Below are positions 1 to 10,136 of a stretch of DNA of 64,000 nucleotides, piece after piece. The notes beneath the pieces are model-generated. The model was not told where the DNA came from and searched no databases. It saw only the letters and a list, made by a program, of their open reading frames with translations. Positions within the stretch are counted from its first letter, which is position 1; each line of letters opens with the position of its first letter. This DNA comes from Blastopirellula marina (GTDB lineage: Bacteria; Planctomycetota; Planctomycetia; Pirellulales; Pirellulaceae), in contig NZ_PUHY01000016.1 of assembly GCF_002967765.1 (NCBI RefSeq), positions 186,001 through 250,000 of the forward strand, in the 5' to 3' direction. The position numbers were made by a program, and so were the translations under genes.

Positions 1-1976
1 GTGCGTTCAATCTTATCGCTCAACAGCACGACGGTTTCAATGACTCTATCTACGTGATTGGTGGTCGGCGTGAGGAAAACGGCGAAACACAGTTCCTTCA
101 GGATGTTTGGCAATACGTCCCCAAGACTGACAGTTGGAAAAAAAGACAATCGGCACCGCGGACCATCATGGCCGGTGAGGCAATTGGTATTGGTCAAAGT
201 CATATTTTTGTCCTGGGAAGCGCCGATGAAAGCAACTTCTTTCAGGCAGATGACCTGAAAGACGACCATCCTGGTTTTCCCAAGGAAGCGTTCGCTTACC
301 ACACAATTACCGACACCTGGATTAAAGTAGGTGAAACAGAGGAAAACCTCGTAACGACCACCGCGGTTCGTTGGGGAGAAAGCATCATTATCCCCAGCGG
401 TGAAGTGCGACCGCGTGTTCGCTCGCCGCATATTTGGAAGGTTACTCCTTCGTCATCTAACAAGAGCTTCGGCGTACTGAACTACATCGTTTTATTCGGC
501 TACTTGCTGGGAATGGTCGGCGTCGGGGTTTACTTTTCTCGCAAGAATAAGAGCACCGACGACTACTTTCGGGGCGGAAAGCAGATCCCATGGTGGGCAG
601 CCGGTTGTAGCATTTTTGCCACAATGCTCAGTTCGCTGACGTTCATGGGATTCCCCTCAAAGTCATTCGCCCAGGACTGGGTCTACGCCATGGGCAACTT
701 CACGATTCCCGTTGTGGCGATCCTGGCAATTTACGTCGCGATGCCCTTCTATCGGAGAATCGACGCGACCAGTGCCTACCAATATCTCGAGATGCGATTT
801 GGTCGATCGGCTAGGGTGTTTGCCAGTGGTAGCTTCGTGCTGTTCCATTTATTTCGCATGGCAATTGTGATGTCGCTGACCGCTCTGGCGCTTGCCGTCG
901 CAACACCACTTACGCCCGTTCAATCGGTCATGCTGATGGGCGTGCTCAGCATTGCCTACTGCACGATGGGTGGCATCGAGGCGGTTATCTGGACCGATAC
1001 AATTCAAACGTTCGTGCTGCTGGGAGGCGCCTTGCTGGCGGTCGGTCTGCTGCTCTCAGGCGTCGACGGTGGATTGGAGGGCTTTTGGCAGATTGCCAAT
1101 CAGTCGCATAAGTTCAACCTGGCGAACATCCACTGGGACATCACCAACGCCCAGGTTGCTTTGTGGGTGATCCTGGTTGGCGGCGTCGCCCAGAATATAT
1201 CGTCTTACACGGCAGATCAAGCCGTTGTGCAGCGATACGTTACCACGCCCACTCAGCAGGAAGCGACCAAATCCATTTGGATTAGTGCCTTGCTGACGAT
1301 CCCAGCCACGCTCATCTTCTTCACGATCGGTACATCACTTTTCGCCTACTACCATAGCCATCCGGCCAAGCTCGATGCGATGACAACGACGGATCAGATC
1401 TTTCCATTGTTTATTGCTCGTGAAATACCTGTTGGTCTTGCTGGCTTGATCGTAGCTGGCATTTTTGCCGCGGCTCAATCGACCGTTTCAACTAGCATGA
1501 ACTCTTCGGCAACGGCCATCATTGTCGACTTTCTGCGGCCGCTCGAACTTTGCACGACCGACAGAAGCTACCTCACGGCAGCAAGATACTGCACGTTTGC
1601 GATTGGAACCGTCGGTACACTGTTGGGCATCTTGTTCGTCAATCCCAACATTCGCTCACTGTTCGATGCTTTCATTGTGATCCTAGGAATCTTCATGGGT
1701 ATCTTAGGTGGCCTGTTTTTGTTGGGGGCGTTCACTCGTCGCGCCAATCAGTTCGGTGCCATGGCCGGTGCTTTAGTCGGTTCCGTGGTCATGTTGCTAT
1801 TGTGGAAGTACTCGAAGATCAACAGCTACTTTTATCCAGCCGCCGGACTTTCCGTCTGTTTCGCCACTGGGTATTTGGCCAGTTGGATCGCCGGCAAGGC
1901 GCCGGGTGATCTAGCCGGGCTAACCATCTATGACCTGCCATCGGGGGAGAATTCGATCGTGAAGGAAGCGGTATGA
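1..1976 (+). CDS. Kelch-domain / sodium:solute symporter fusion (5' truncated)
   Basis: The gene runs in from the left edge; the reading frame is open from base 3. The first ~130 visible residues read as the end of a kelch beta-propeller (YVIGGRR, then [12 protein letters not shown], the Gly-Gly and spaced Tyr/Trp pattern of kelch blades). From about codon 155 a complete sodium:solute symporter (SSSF) follows, with about 13 hydrophobic segments beginning [20 protein letters not shown] and the DDYFRGGK loop typical of the family. Kelch proteins of the NanM type are sialic-acid mutarotases, and SSSF members include sialic-acid transporters. With an N-acylglucosamine 2-epimerase overlapping its stop codon (ATGA), uptake of sialic acid or a related amino sugar at the inner membrane is the best inference. 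The substrate is not proven. The start lies outside the window. Confidence 0.9.
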   Translation, partial: AFNLIAQQHDGFNDSIYVIGGRREENGETQFLQDVWQYVPKTDSWKKRQSAPRTIMAGEAIGIGQSHIFVLGSADESNFFQADDLKDDHPGFPKEAFAYHTITDTWIKVGETEENLVTTTAVRWGESIIIPSGEVRPRVRSPHIWKVTPSSSNKSFGVLNYIVLFGYLLGMVGVGVYFSRKNKSTDDYFRGGKQIPWWAAGCSIFATMLSSLTFMGFPSKSFAQDWVYAMGNFTIPVVAILAIYVAMPFYRRIDATSAYQYLEMRFGRSARVFASGSFVLFHLFRMAIVMSLTALALAVATPLTPVQSVMLMGVLSIAYCTMGGIEAVIWTDTIQTFVLLGGALLAVGLLLSGVDGGLEGFWQIANQSHKFNLANIHWDITNAQVALWVILVGGVAQNISSYTADQAVVQRYVTTPTQQEATKSIWISALLTIPATLIFFTIGTSLFAYYHSHPAKLDAMTTTDQIFPLFIAREIPVGLAGLIVAGIFAAAQSTVSTSMNSSATAIIVDFLRPLELCTTDRSYLTAARYCTFAIGTVGTLLGILFVNPNIRSLFDAFIVILGIFMGILGGLFLLGAFTRRANQFGAMAGALVGSVVMLLLWKYSKINSYFYPAAGLSVCFATGYLASWIAGKAPGDLAGLTIYDLPSGENSIVKEAV

Positions 1977-3178
1977 ACGAAACGCGGCGGGACAAATTGC
2001 TGACAACTTATCGCGACGGCTTGTTAAATGACACGCTTCCGTTCTGGCTCACGCATGCGGTGGATCGTGAACATGGCGGCATCATGACGTCGGTCCACCA
2101 AGATGGTTCCATCGTCGACACCGACAAAGGAATCTGGCAGCAAGGTCGCTTCGCCTGGCTAATGGGCGAAATCTTCAACAACGTGGAAAAACGTAGTGAT
2201 TGGCTAGGAGAAGCTGAACGCACAATCGCCTTCCTTGACCAGCATGGTTTCGATCGATCCGACGGACGGATGTGGTTTCACGTCACACGGGACGGGCAGC
2301 CAATCCGCAAACGCCGTTATGCCTTCTCCGAATCATTCGCGGCAATTGCTTACGGTGAGCTGGCCCAGGCAACAGGCGGCCAGAGATATGCCGAAATAGC
2401 CAGAGAACTATTCCTTCGCTTTGTGCAGCACAAACCAGAACCGAAATTCACCGACGTCCGCCCAACACGTGGAATTGGCGTGCCGATGATCACGATCAAC
2501 ACGGCGCAGCAGTTGCGAGATTCAATTGACTTGCCGGAAGCGAACCAATGGATCGATCAGGCGATCGACACGATTCGGCAATATCATGTGCACGAAGACA
2601 TTCAATGTGTGATGGAAACGGTGAGCCCCGACGGTAAACGCCTCGATCATTTCGATGGCCGTTTACTCAACCCTGGGCACGCAATCGAAGGCGCTTGGTT
2701 CATTCTCTGGGAAGGCCGATACCGTCAGGATCAAGAGCTAATTCAACTTGGTTGCCAGATGCTTGATTGGATGTGGCAGCGCGGCTGGGATAACGAATAT
2801 GGCGGCATGCTCTATTTTGTCGATGTGAACCGGCTACCGGTACAAGAGTACTGGCACGACATGAAATTCTGGTGGCCACAAAACGAAACGATCATCGCCA
2901 CACTTCTGGCTTTTGCAATTACCGGGGATCCCAAGTACGAAGCGTGGCACCAACAGATCCATAACTATGCTTACAAGCACTTCCCAGATACCTCACACGG
3001 CGAGTGGTTTGGCTATTTGCACCGTGATGGGCGGGTGAGTTCGCCGCTGAAGGGAAATCTGTGGAAAGGTCCGTTTCACTTTCCACGGATGCAACTCACC
3101 TGTTGGAAGATCCTCGAGTCGCTATGTCCTAGTTCGTCGCACGAACCCCATCAAGCTGCGGTCGATCCCTCGATCTAA
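1973..3178 (+). CDS. N-acylglucosamine 2-epimerase (AGE/RENBP) family protein
   Basis: A 401-residue cytoplasmic protein of the usual AGE-family length with no signal peptide. Characteristic stretches are [18 protein letters not shown] (about residues 115-132), [19 protein letters not shown] (about 295-313) and the C-terminal [15 protein letters not shown]; these belong to the (alpha/alpha)6-barrel of AGE enzymes and hold the conserved His/Arg/Trp of the active site. The family interconverts N-acetylglucosamine and N-acetylmannosamine, but relatives epimerise mannose or cellobiose. The start codon overlaps the transporter stop by 4 bases (ATGA), so the two are translationally coupled. This supports a role just after uptake, such as turning ManNAc released from sialic acid into GlcNAc. 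Confidence 0.9.
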   Translation: MNETRRDKLLTTYRDGLLNDTLPFWLTHAVDREHGGIMTSVHQDGSIVDTDKGIWQQGRFAWLMGEIFNNVEKRSDWLGEAERTIAFLDQHGFDRSDGRMWFHVTRDGQPIRKRRYAFSESFAAIAYGELAQATGGQRYAEIARELFLRFVQHKPEPKFTDVRPTRGIGVPMITINTAQQLRDSIDLPEANQWIDQAIDTIRQYHVHEDIQCVMETVSPDGKRLDHFDGRLLNPGHAIEGAWFILWEGRYRQDQELIQLGCQMLDWMWQRGWDNEYGGMLYFVDVNRLPVQEYWHDMKFWWPQNETIIATLLAFAITGDPKYEAWHQQIHNYAYKHFPDTSHGEWFGYLHRDGRVSSPLKGNLWKGPFHFPRMQLTCWKILESLCPSSSHEPHQAAVDPSI

Positions 3179-3217
3179 TCACCTTCGGCCGACATCTCTT
3201 TGTTAGGACTTGCTGTT

Positions 3218-4375
3218 GTGGCTTCTAAACTGTTTCGTGTCGCTCTGGTTGTTTTCCCCAGTTCGGACAACCTTGTCCGCATGATCCGTGGGGTAATGCA
3301 GTATGCCGCCGAAACTAGCCAGATTCAAATCATCAAACAAGCAGCAATCCCTTACGTTCCGTGGGATCAATTGGCCGAGTTTCAACCAGATGGCATCATC
3401 GCATTTGCCGAAACTCAGACCAGAATCAATTTTTTACGTGAGCTCAGGATTCCGTTCGTCAACGTCACGATGCACGTCGATCCGCTGCCCGATGTCGCGG
3501 TCGTCCATTCCGATAATCTTGAAATCGGCCGTCGGCTGGCTGATCATCTGCAAAGTTTAGGGCTGAAGCAGTTCGCATTCGTCGGTCATTTCGACTGGTA
3601 CCACAATCGCCAGCGACGCGATGGGTTCCTACAACAACTATCCGCAAGCGGCCAGAACGCGTCGATCCTGGAAGTGGCATTCGAGTCCGACTTGCCAGGC
3701 GACTTTACCCATCGCCGAATCGATCAAGCACATCTACAGCAACAGATCGCTAAGTTACCCGAACCTTGTGGCGTAGCGACTTGCCACGATGAATTCGCCC
3801 ACGAAGTCGTCGAATGCTGCAAGAACCTTGGCCGGAGTGTTCCGTTCAGCGTGTCGGTGGTTGGCGTCAACAATTACCGTTTGATCTGCGAAACGACAAT
3901 GCCACCTCTGTCAAGCATCGCCCAAAATTCGGAACGCCTTGGCTACCTGGCTGCCGAGAATCTCGTACGAATGATGAACGGCGAAGCGCCGCCTGCGGAG
4001 CCAGTGCTGGTTCCACCTGGGCAGATGATCGTGCGTCGCTCGTCCGAGTTCTTGGCGCTCGACGACATGGAAGTCTCTACCGCGATCGAATTCATTCGCA
4101 GCCACTGCAGCCGTCCGATTACGGTGACCGACATCGTCGATAATGCCACGATGAGTCGTAAGTCGTTGGAAAAGCGGTTCAAATCGGTCGTCGGCCACTC
4201 GATTGCTCATGAGATCCGTCTTTCTCGCATGCGGCATGCCCAGCACCTTTTGACAAGCACAACACTCAGTATTGTCGATGTCGCCGTCCGTAGCGGCTTC
4301 GACAGCACGAGCGGTTTCATCCGCGCCTTCCGCGAGCACACCGGCGTCACGCCAGCTGAATACCGTAGCGGCTAA
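3218..4375 (+). CDS. XylR-type transcriptional regulator (LacI-like sensor + AraC HTH)
   Basis: About 385 residues. The N-terminal ~270 residues look like a periplasmic-binding/LacI-type sugar sensor (FRVALVVFPSSDNLVRMI at the start; VVGVNNYRLICETTMPPLSS near its end). The last ~105 residues are an AraC/XylS DNA-binding domain with two helix-turn-helix units (MSRKSLEKRFKSVVGHSI and IVDVAVRSGFDSTSGFIRAF). This is the layout of XylR regulators that bind a free sugar. I prefer GTG at 3218, with AGGA nine bases upstream, over TTG at 3200. It follows the epimerase by 39 bases on the same strand, so it probably controls the transporter/epimerase operon in response to the imported sugar. The ligand is unknown. 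Confidence 0.85.
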   Translation: MASKLFRVALVVFPSSDNLVRMIRGVMQYAAETSQIQIIKQAAIPYVPWDQLAEFQPDGIIAFAETQTRINFLRELRIPFVNVTMHVDPLPDVAVVHSDNLEIGRRLADHLQSLGLKQFAFVGHFDWYHNRQRRDGFLQQLSASGQNASILEVAFESDLPGDFTHRRIDQAHLQQQIAKLPEPCGVATCHDEFAHEVVECCKNLGRSVPFSVSVVGVNNYRLICETTMPPLSSIAQNSERLGYLAAENLVRMMNGEAPPAEPVLVPPGQMIVRRSSEFLALDDMEVSTAIEFIRSHCSRPITVTDIVDNATMSRKSLEKRFKSVVGHSIAHEIRLSRMRHAQHLLTSTTLSIVDVAVRSGFDSTSGFIRAFREHTGVTPAEYRSG

Positions 4376-4388
4376 CAAAAGCACGTCC

Positions 4389-4416
4389 CCCAGGGTGGCG
4401 GAAATTTAGACCTGGG
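4389..4416 (+). terminator. Possible hairpin after the XylR-type gene
   Basis: CCCAGG (4389-4394) can pair with CCTGGG (4411-4416) across a 16-base loop, followed by a moderately T-rich stretch. The stem is only 6 bp and there is no clean T-run, so this is a weak terminator candidate just past the regulator's stop codon. Confidence 0.25.
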
Positions 4417-4557
4417 TGGTTATTGTCTGTTAAGATCTGCCGACGACATTGCAAAGACCTCTCGGAAGGTATTCCATCGCGCCAATATCTTCCTATAACA
4501 GAAGAACTCAGTTCAACGCTTATCCCACCTAACCTTCCAACCTCGCGGATTTCCTCC

Positions 4558-5619
4558 ATGTCTCAGATCAACCGACGTCAATTGCTGCAATCAGGTCTTG
4601 CCTTGCCGGTCCTCTCGTCGCTTCCAACCTGGATGCCGACGACCAGCTTCGCAGCCGAAGGGGACACGGAGAAGAAGCCCGGGGCGCCGGAGCTGAAGGA
4701 GAAGGACAGCTTCACCATCGCAGTGTTGCCTGACACGCAGGTCTACTGCCAGGCTCATCCTGAAGGCTTCATGGCCCAAACGAAATGGCTGGTCGAAAAC
4801 AAAGAGGCCCGCAACATTGCTGCCGTGCTGCACCTGGGCGATATCACCAATCGCAACACGCCCGAGCAGTGGGATGTCGCAGTTAAAGCCATGTCGCAGA
4901 TGGACGGCCACCTTCCGTACTTCATGGTGCCAGGCAATCACGATTACAGCGCCGGCGGTTCCGCCAAAGATCGGACCACCAATCTCAACGAGTACTTCCC
5001 ACTTGCCAAGTTCAAAGATCAACCAACTTTCGGCGGCACTTACGACAAGGAAGCCGACCGCATGGAGAACACCTATCATTTGTTCTCTTCGGGCGGTCGC
5101 GATTTCGTGGTAATCGGGCTCGAGTTCGGACCTCGCGCGGATGTCGTTCGCTGGGCGAATGAAATCGCTGAGAAGTACTCCGACCGCGAAGCTATCTTGA
5201 TTACCCACGCATACATCTACTTCGACGAAACCCGCTACGATTGGAAGAAGTATGGAGCGAAGCAGCACTGGAATCCGCATTCGTACGGCGTGGCCAAAGC
5301 GACCGGCGACGATGTGATGGATGGCGAAGAGCTATGGAATAACCTCGTCAGCAAGCACGAGAACTTCATCTTCACACTCAATGGACATGTCTTGAACGAT
5401 GGTCTCGGCCGCGTTACCAGTACCACGCCAGGTGGTCGCGATGTCCACCAAATGTTGGTCAACTTCCAGATGAAGCCGAACGGTGGCGACGGCTGGATGC
5501 GTTTGATCGAGTTCACCAGCGATAACAAAGTGCATATCGCCGATTATTCGCCTACGCTCGATCTAACGAATACCTCGTCGCAAAATCAGTTCATGCTCGA
5601 CTTGGCCAAGATCGGCTAA
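4558..5619 (+). CDS. Exported calcineurin-like metallophosphoesterase
   Basis: About 353 residues from ATG 4558. The frame is open upstream to 4423, but the extra residues are not protein-like and the 4558 start places a Tat-like leader first (NRRQLLQSGLALPVLSS, ending near SFAAE). Metal-binding motifs of the calcineurin-like fold appear in order: VLPDTQVY (D-x-Q variant of DxH, near residue 60), HLGDITNR (GD), PGNHDYSAG (GNHD), ITHAYIYFDE (H) and LNGHVLNDG (GHV/GHxH position). The family hydrolyses phosphomonoesters or diesters with two metal ions. Export of a folded metalloprotein by Tat would suit a periplasmic phosphatase. The substrate cannot be told. No Shine-Dalgarno sequence precedes the start; the leader is rich in C and T. 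Confidence 0.88.
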   Translation: MSQINRRQLLQSGLALPVLSSLPTWMPTTSFAAEGDTEKKPGAPELKEKDSFTIAVLPDTQVYCQAHPEGFMAQTKWLVENKEARNIAAVLHLGDITNRNTPEQWDVAVKAMSQMDGHLPYFMVPGNHDYSAGGSAKDRTTNLNEYFPLAKFKDQPTFGGTYDKEADRMENTYHLFSSGGRDFVVIGLEFGPRADVVRWANEIAEKYSDREAILITHAYIYFDETRYDWKKYGAKQHWNPHSYGVAKATGDDVMDGEELWNNLVSKHENFIFTLNGHVLNDGLGRVTSTTPGGRDVHQMLVNFQMKPNGGDGWMRLIEFTSDNKVHIADYSPTLDLTNTSSQNQFMLDLAKIG

Positions 5620-5740
5620 CGTTCCGACCTAGCGTCGTTCTCTTCCGGGCGTTATCAATAATAAGGTGGATGCCGCGAGTTTCAACTAACTCGCGGCAGT
5701 CAGCCGATACGAACGCAGCGGAAGAAATCAGGCGGTTAGG

Positions 5741-6457
5741 ATGCAGGAATTTCCAGAGGGACTGGTCGATCAACTGTTCGATTGCCTGGGAGACGTTGTC
5801 TACTGCGTGAAGGACTTGGATGGCCGCTATACCAAAGTCAATCACGCCTTCGCCGAGCGTTTGGGGGCCAACGATCCAAGCGAGATCATTGGCAAGACGG
5901 CATCCGAGTGCTTCGATGCTGAACTCGCCAAATTGTACGACGACCAAGACCGCCAAGTTGTCGACACAGGGCAACCGCTGCGCGACTTGCTTGAGTTAAT
6001 CTCACACAGCGACGGCTCGCGTGGGTGGTATCTTTCCAACAAGTTTCCCCTGATGAACGATCAGGAGGAAGTCACTGGTGTGGTGGGGGTCTCGCAAGAT
6101 CTAAAACAACCGAGCGATAGCGATCTCGAACTGGCCGATCTCCGCGCCACGATCGAGTTCATTCGGGCTAACATCGAGCATCCGTTGAAAACAGAGGAAC
6201 TTGCCGAGCACGTTGGCCTTTCTCCGACGCAGCTCGACCGACGAATGCGGCGTGTTTTTCGCCTCTCGACCAAGAAGTTCGTGATGAAATATCGGCTCGA
6301 ACTTGCCTCGCAACTGCTGATCACCACCCAGCAGTCCTTGTCGGAAATCGCGTTGGCTTGCGGTTTCAGCGATCAAAGCGCGTTCACGCGTCATTTTGGG
6401 GCAGCGGCGAATCAAACACCCCTAGCCTACCGAAAGTCCCACCAGAAGCCGGGTTAG
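5741..6457 (+). CDS. PAS-domain AraC-family transcriptional regulator
   Basis: A 238-residue one-component regulator. Residues ~8-115 are a PAS domain (LFDCLGDVVYCVKDLDGRY near the start; GVVGVSQDLKQ at the usual PAS/PAC end). Residues ~125-235 are an AraC-type DNA-binding domain (LAEHVGLSPTQLDRRMRRVF for the first helix-turn-helix; LSEIALACGFSDQSAFTRHF for the second). The protein is soluble. PAS domains bind small ligands or sense redox, so it may couple a cytoplasmic signal to a nearby target. It lies between the metallophosphoesterase and the proline-catabolism gene, both on the same strand; either could be a target, but no operator is evident. Confidence 0.85.
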   Translation: MQEFPEGLVDQLFDCLGDVVYCVKDLDGRYTKVNHAFAERLGANDPSEIIGKTASECFDAELAKLYDDQDRQVVDTGQPLRDLLELISHSDGSRGWYLSNKFPLMNDQEEVTGVVGVSQDLKQPSDSDLELADLRATIEFIRANIEHPLKTEELAEHVGLSPTQLDRRMRRVFRLSTKKFVMKYRLELASQLLITTQQSLSEIALACGFSDQSAFTRHFGAAANQTPLAYRKSHQKPG

Positions 6458-6560
6458 GGAAAACGGCTCATTTTTCAGCTTGCCGTTTTAGGCAGAAACA
6501 GCTGCTATCGGCATGCGATTTGTTCAATACTGCGCAGACCGGAGATTCGTAGAATTCCCC

Positions 6561-9500
6561 ATGGAATTTGATCATGAAGCTCTTTTGCGAAGGCGCAGTG
6601 ACGTGCAAACCGCGACTTATCCTCAACCAACTCTGACGCGTACCGACTTCGATGCTCTTCCCGGCGAAGCTATTCAGCTTGCTGCTGAGATCCTTAGGGC
6701 ATCGCAGGCCCGAGCAACCTCGGCCGATAAGGCCAACCTGGCAAAAGTGGCTGGCTTGATCGAAGACAAGTCAGGCAAAGAGCTAACCGTCGCGATGGCC
6801 GACCAGGTGCTGCGGATCAAGAACCCGCGTCGCTCGGCCAATCAGTTGAAAGCGTTGATTCAACAGCATGGTCTGCCCAAGTACTTCAGCCCGCTCGATC
6901 GCTGTCTTCTGCAACTGGGAAGTTGGGCAGCACAGGTTGCTCCTGGCTTGGTCATGCCACTAGTTCGCAAGCGGATTCAATCGGAATCGTCGCATGTGAT
7001 CATCTCGGCGGAAAAGGATTCGTTCGAGAAATACCTCGCCGAACGCAAGCGTGAAGGGATCCGCGTCAACTTGAATCAGTTGGGGGAAGCAGTCCTCGGC
7101 AACGGAGAAGCAGAACGTCGCTTGGAGAAATACCTTCAGCGGTTGGCCGACCCTCAGATTCGCTACGTCTCGGTGAAACTCTCTTCTGTGGCCGCCCATA
7201 TCAGTCTCACCGGCTACGATCAAACCTTGGCCACGATCAAAGAGCGACTGCGCATTCTCTACCGGGCTGCCAAACAAGATGGTGCTGGTCAGCATCGCTT
7301 CATCAACCTGGACATGGAGGAGTATCGCGATCTCTACCTAACCGTCGACGTCTTCCGTTCCGTCCTGGACGAACCCGAGTTCAAGGATCTTTCCGCTGGC
7401 ATCGTGCTGCAAGCCTATCTGCCTGATTCGCACGAGGTGCAGAAGTCACTCACGGCTTGGGCGCGCCAGCGTGTGGCAAACGGTGGCGCTGATATCAAAA
7501 TCCGTTTGGTCAAAGGTGCGAACCTGGCCATGGAACAGGTCGAAGCTTCGATCCATGGGTGGCCACAAGCTCCCTATCACACCAAGACCGAAACCGACGC
7601 GAACTACAAACGCATGGTCGAATTCGCTCTTCGTCCCGAGAACATGCAGGGTGTCCGCATCGGCCTGGCCAGTCACAACTTGTTCGATATCGCCTTTGCA
7701 CTTGTATTGGCCGAAAAGCGGGACGTCCGAAAGCGTGTCGAGTTCGAGATGCTTGAAGGGATGGCTAATGCTCAAGCTCATGAAGTGCGTGACCGAACGG
7801 GCGATCTGCTAGTTTATGCTCCGATCTGTTACGACGCCGACTTCGATTCAGCCGTTGCTTACCTCGTACGTCGCTTCGACGAAAACACCCAGCCAGGCAG
7901 CTTCCTCGGCTCGCTGTTCAATTTGACCGTTGATTCGCCTGCTTGGGATACCCAAAGCCAGATGTTTCTGGATGCCTGCCAGTTGGCTTGGTCAGGGCAT
8001 CTTGCTTCGACGCCCAATCGCATTCAGAATCGTGCCGCCGAACACTTTCATCCTACGCACGCAAGCGAATCGTTCCGGAACACCGCGAATACCGACTTCG
8101 CCATTCCTGCCAACCGCGATTGGATCAAGCGAGTCACCAGCGAGTGGAAGGCGAAAACCTTCGACACGCTTCCCGTTGCCGTCGGTGGTCAGGAAGTGAC
8201 TACCGGTACGTTGGTCGACGGCCATGATCCTTCCCGACCTGGACATACGCTTTATCAGTACTCGTGTGGCGATGCTACCCAGGTCGAGCTCGCGTTGGCG
8301 ACTGCGACACAGGCTCAGATCGGCTGGGAAGCCCTCGGCAAGGCGAAGCGAGCCGAAATCCTTCGCAGCTTTGCCGCAGTTGCCGCAGACGAACGGGGTG
8401 ACATGATTGGCGTAATGATGGGAGACGCCGGCAAGGCCGTTGTCGAGAGTGATGCCGAGATCAGCGAGGCCATCGACTTCGCCGAATACTACAGTCGCTC
8501 GCTCGACACCGACGGATGGAATGATGGAACCACGTCCGAAGCTCTTGGCGTCGTTGTCGTCACACCACCCTGGAATTTTCCTTACGCAATCCCAGCCGGT
8601 GGCTGCTTAGCCGCCCTGATGGCAGGCAACACGGTGATCTTAAAGCCAGCCCCTGAGACCGTCCTCACCGCGTGGTACTTGGCCTGTCAGTTGTGGAAGG
8701 CAGGCGTCCCACGTGACGTGCTACAATTCCTTCCCCTGGTCGACGGCGAGAACGGAACGAAGCTGCTTAGCGACGATCGCGTCGGGGCGGTTGTCCTGAC
8801 GGGTGCCTACGCGACGGCTAAGCTGTTTAAGTCTTGGAAGCCTGAGATGCGACTGTACGCCGAAACGAGCGGTAAGAACAGCATGATCATCTCGTCCGCG
8901 GCCGACCTTGATCTGGCGATTAAGGACTTGGTGCAAGGGGCGTTTGGCCACGCCGGCCAAAAGTGCTCGGCTACTAGCCTGGCGATTGTGCAGCGAGACG
9001 TTTACGAAAGCGAGCAATTCCGCAACCAACTTCGCGACGCGGCGGCCAGCATGCATGTCGCTTCGGCGTGGGATCTGACGGCGGAAGTGACTCCGATCAT
9101 TCGCGAACCTCATCCAGAGCTCTTGCGTGGTCTAACACAGTTGGAACCGGGCGAAACGTGGCTTCTCGAGCCTCAGATGATCGACGACAACCCATGTCTG
9201 TGGAGACCTGGGATTCGTCTCGGCGTGAAGCCTGGTAGTTGGTATCACCGCACCGAATGCTTTGGCCCGGTCCTCGGTATCATCCCCGTCGATACGCTCG
9301 ATGAAGCGATTCGTATTCAAAACGACAGCGAGTTCGGTTTGACCGGCGGACTCTATTCGCTCGACGTCGATGAAATTGCCAAGTGGCGAGACGCCGTCGA
9401 GGTGGGCAACGCGTACATTAACCGATCCACCACAGGAGCAATCGTCCAGCGTCAACCGTTCGGTGGCTGGAAGCACTCGTCGGTTGGTACCGGTGCGAAA

Positions 9501-10136
9501 GCAGGTGGACCGAACTATGTCGCCTCGTTCCGCCGCTGGGAAGAAACCAAGTTGCCCGTGTTGGCCTTGCCACTCACCAACGACCTCAACAGCCTCCTAA
9601 ACGAATTGGAAGGCGATGAAGCACTTCGATCCACGGCTCAGAATTACCTGTACTGGTGGAATACTGAATTCGACCGCGAGCACGATCCTTCTGATTTGCA
9701 CGGCGAGGACAACCACTTCCGCTATCGCCCGCTGGATTTTCATGCGATTCGTTTGACGGATGAGGCTACTGGCCAAGCCGACGTGCTAAGGGCTGTCGTA
9801 CTATGTCACATCGCAGGCATCCCAGTGCAGGTCAGCGCAACGTCGCTGCCATCTTGGACCAAGTCGCTTGCGAATCTCAAGCAAGTGACCTTGTACGCTG
9901 AGGATACTGCATCATTCGTCCAGAGGATGGACAGGCATAACGGTGGTAGTGTTCGTGTTGTGGGGGACAACACCAGCGTCGAATTCCTGCCGCTGCACAA
10001 CCAGGCCAACCGTCTAGTCCCCGCTAGCAGTCTGGCCAACGGTCGGCTGGAATGGTTGAACTACCTCAAAGAGCAGTCGGTCACCGAGATCGTGCATCGC
10101 CACGGCAACACCCCGCCACGCCCGGCGAAAGACTAA
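6561..10136 (+). CDS. putA: Bifunctional proline dehydrogenase / 1-pyrroline-5-carboxylate dehydrogenase
   Basis: About 1191 residues from ATG 6561 (the frame stays open to 6513). The N-terminal half is a proline dehydrogenase FAD barrel (YVSVKLSSVAAH, IRLVKGANLAMEQVE, TETDANYKRMV, LASHNLFDIAFAL, EFEMLEGMAN). The second half is an aldehyde dehydrogenase: TPPWNFPYAIPAGG binds NAD, AETSGKNS carries the general-base Glu (about residue 768) and GHAGQKCSATS the nucleophile Cys (about residue 802). It oxidises proline to glutamate through P5C, passing electrons to quinone and NAD. There is no N-terminal ribbon-helix-helix, so it is not a self-regulating PutA. About 170 C-terminal residues extend past the ALDH core. 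Its stop overlaps the convergent GNAT gene. Confidence 0.95.
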   Translation: MEFDHEALLRRRSDVQTATYPQPTLTRTDFDALPGEAIQLAAEILRASQARATSADKANLAKVAGLIEDKSGKELTVAMADQVLRIKNPRRSANQLKALIQQHGLPKYFSPLDRCLLQLGSWAAQVAPGLVMPLVRKRIQSESSHVIISAEKDSFEKYLAERKREGIRVNLNQLGEAVLGNGEAERRLEKYLQRLADPQIRYVSVKLSSVAAHISLTGYDQTLATIKERLRILYRAAKQDGAGQHRFINLDMEEYRDLYLTVDVFRSVLDEPEFKDLSAGIVLQAYLPDSHEVQKSLTAWARQRVANGGADIKIRLVKGANLAMEQVEASIHGWPQAPYHTKTETDANYKRMVEFALRPENMQGVRIGLASHNLFDIAFALVLAEKRDVRKRVEFEMLEGMANAQAHEVRDRTGDLLVYAPICYDADFDSAVAYLVRRFDENTQPGSFLGSLFNLTVDSPAWDTQSQMFLDACQLAWSGHLASTPNRIQNRAAEHFHPTHASESFRNTANTDFAIPANRDWIKRVTSEWKAKTFDTLPVAVGGQEVTTGTLVDGHDPSRPGHTLYQYSCGDATQVELALATATQAQIGWEALGKAKRAEILRSFAAVAADERGDMIGVMMGDAGKAVVESDAEISEAIDFAEYYSRSLDTDGWNDGTTSEALGVVVVTPPWNFPYAIPAGGCLAALMAGNTVILKPAPETVLTAWYLACQLWKAGVPRDVLQFLPLVDGENGTKLLSDDRVGAVVLTGAYATAKLFKSWKPEMRLYAETSGKNSMIISSAADLDLAIKDLVQGAFGHAGQKCSATSLAIVQRDVYESEQFRNQLRDAAASMHVASAWDLTAEVTPIIREPHPELLRGLTQLEPGETWLLEPQMIDDNPCLWRPGIRLGVKPGSWYHRTECFGPVLGIIPVDTLDEAIRIQNDSEFGLTGGLYSLDVDEIAKWRDAVEVGNAYINRSTTGAIVQRQPFGGWKHSSVGTGAKAGGPNYVASFRRWEETKLPVLALPLTNDLNSLLNELEGDEALRSTAQNYLYWWNTEFDREHDPSDLHGEDNHFRYRPLDFHAIRLTDEATGQADVLRAVVLCHIAGIPVQVSATSLPSWTKSLANLKQVTLYAEDTASFVQRMDRHNGGSVRVVGDNTSVEFLPLHNQANRLVPASSLANGRLEWLNYLKEQSVTEIVHRHGNTPPRPAKD

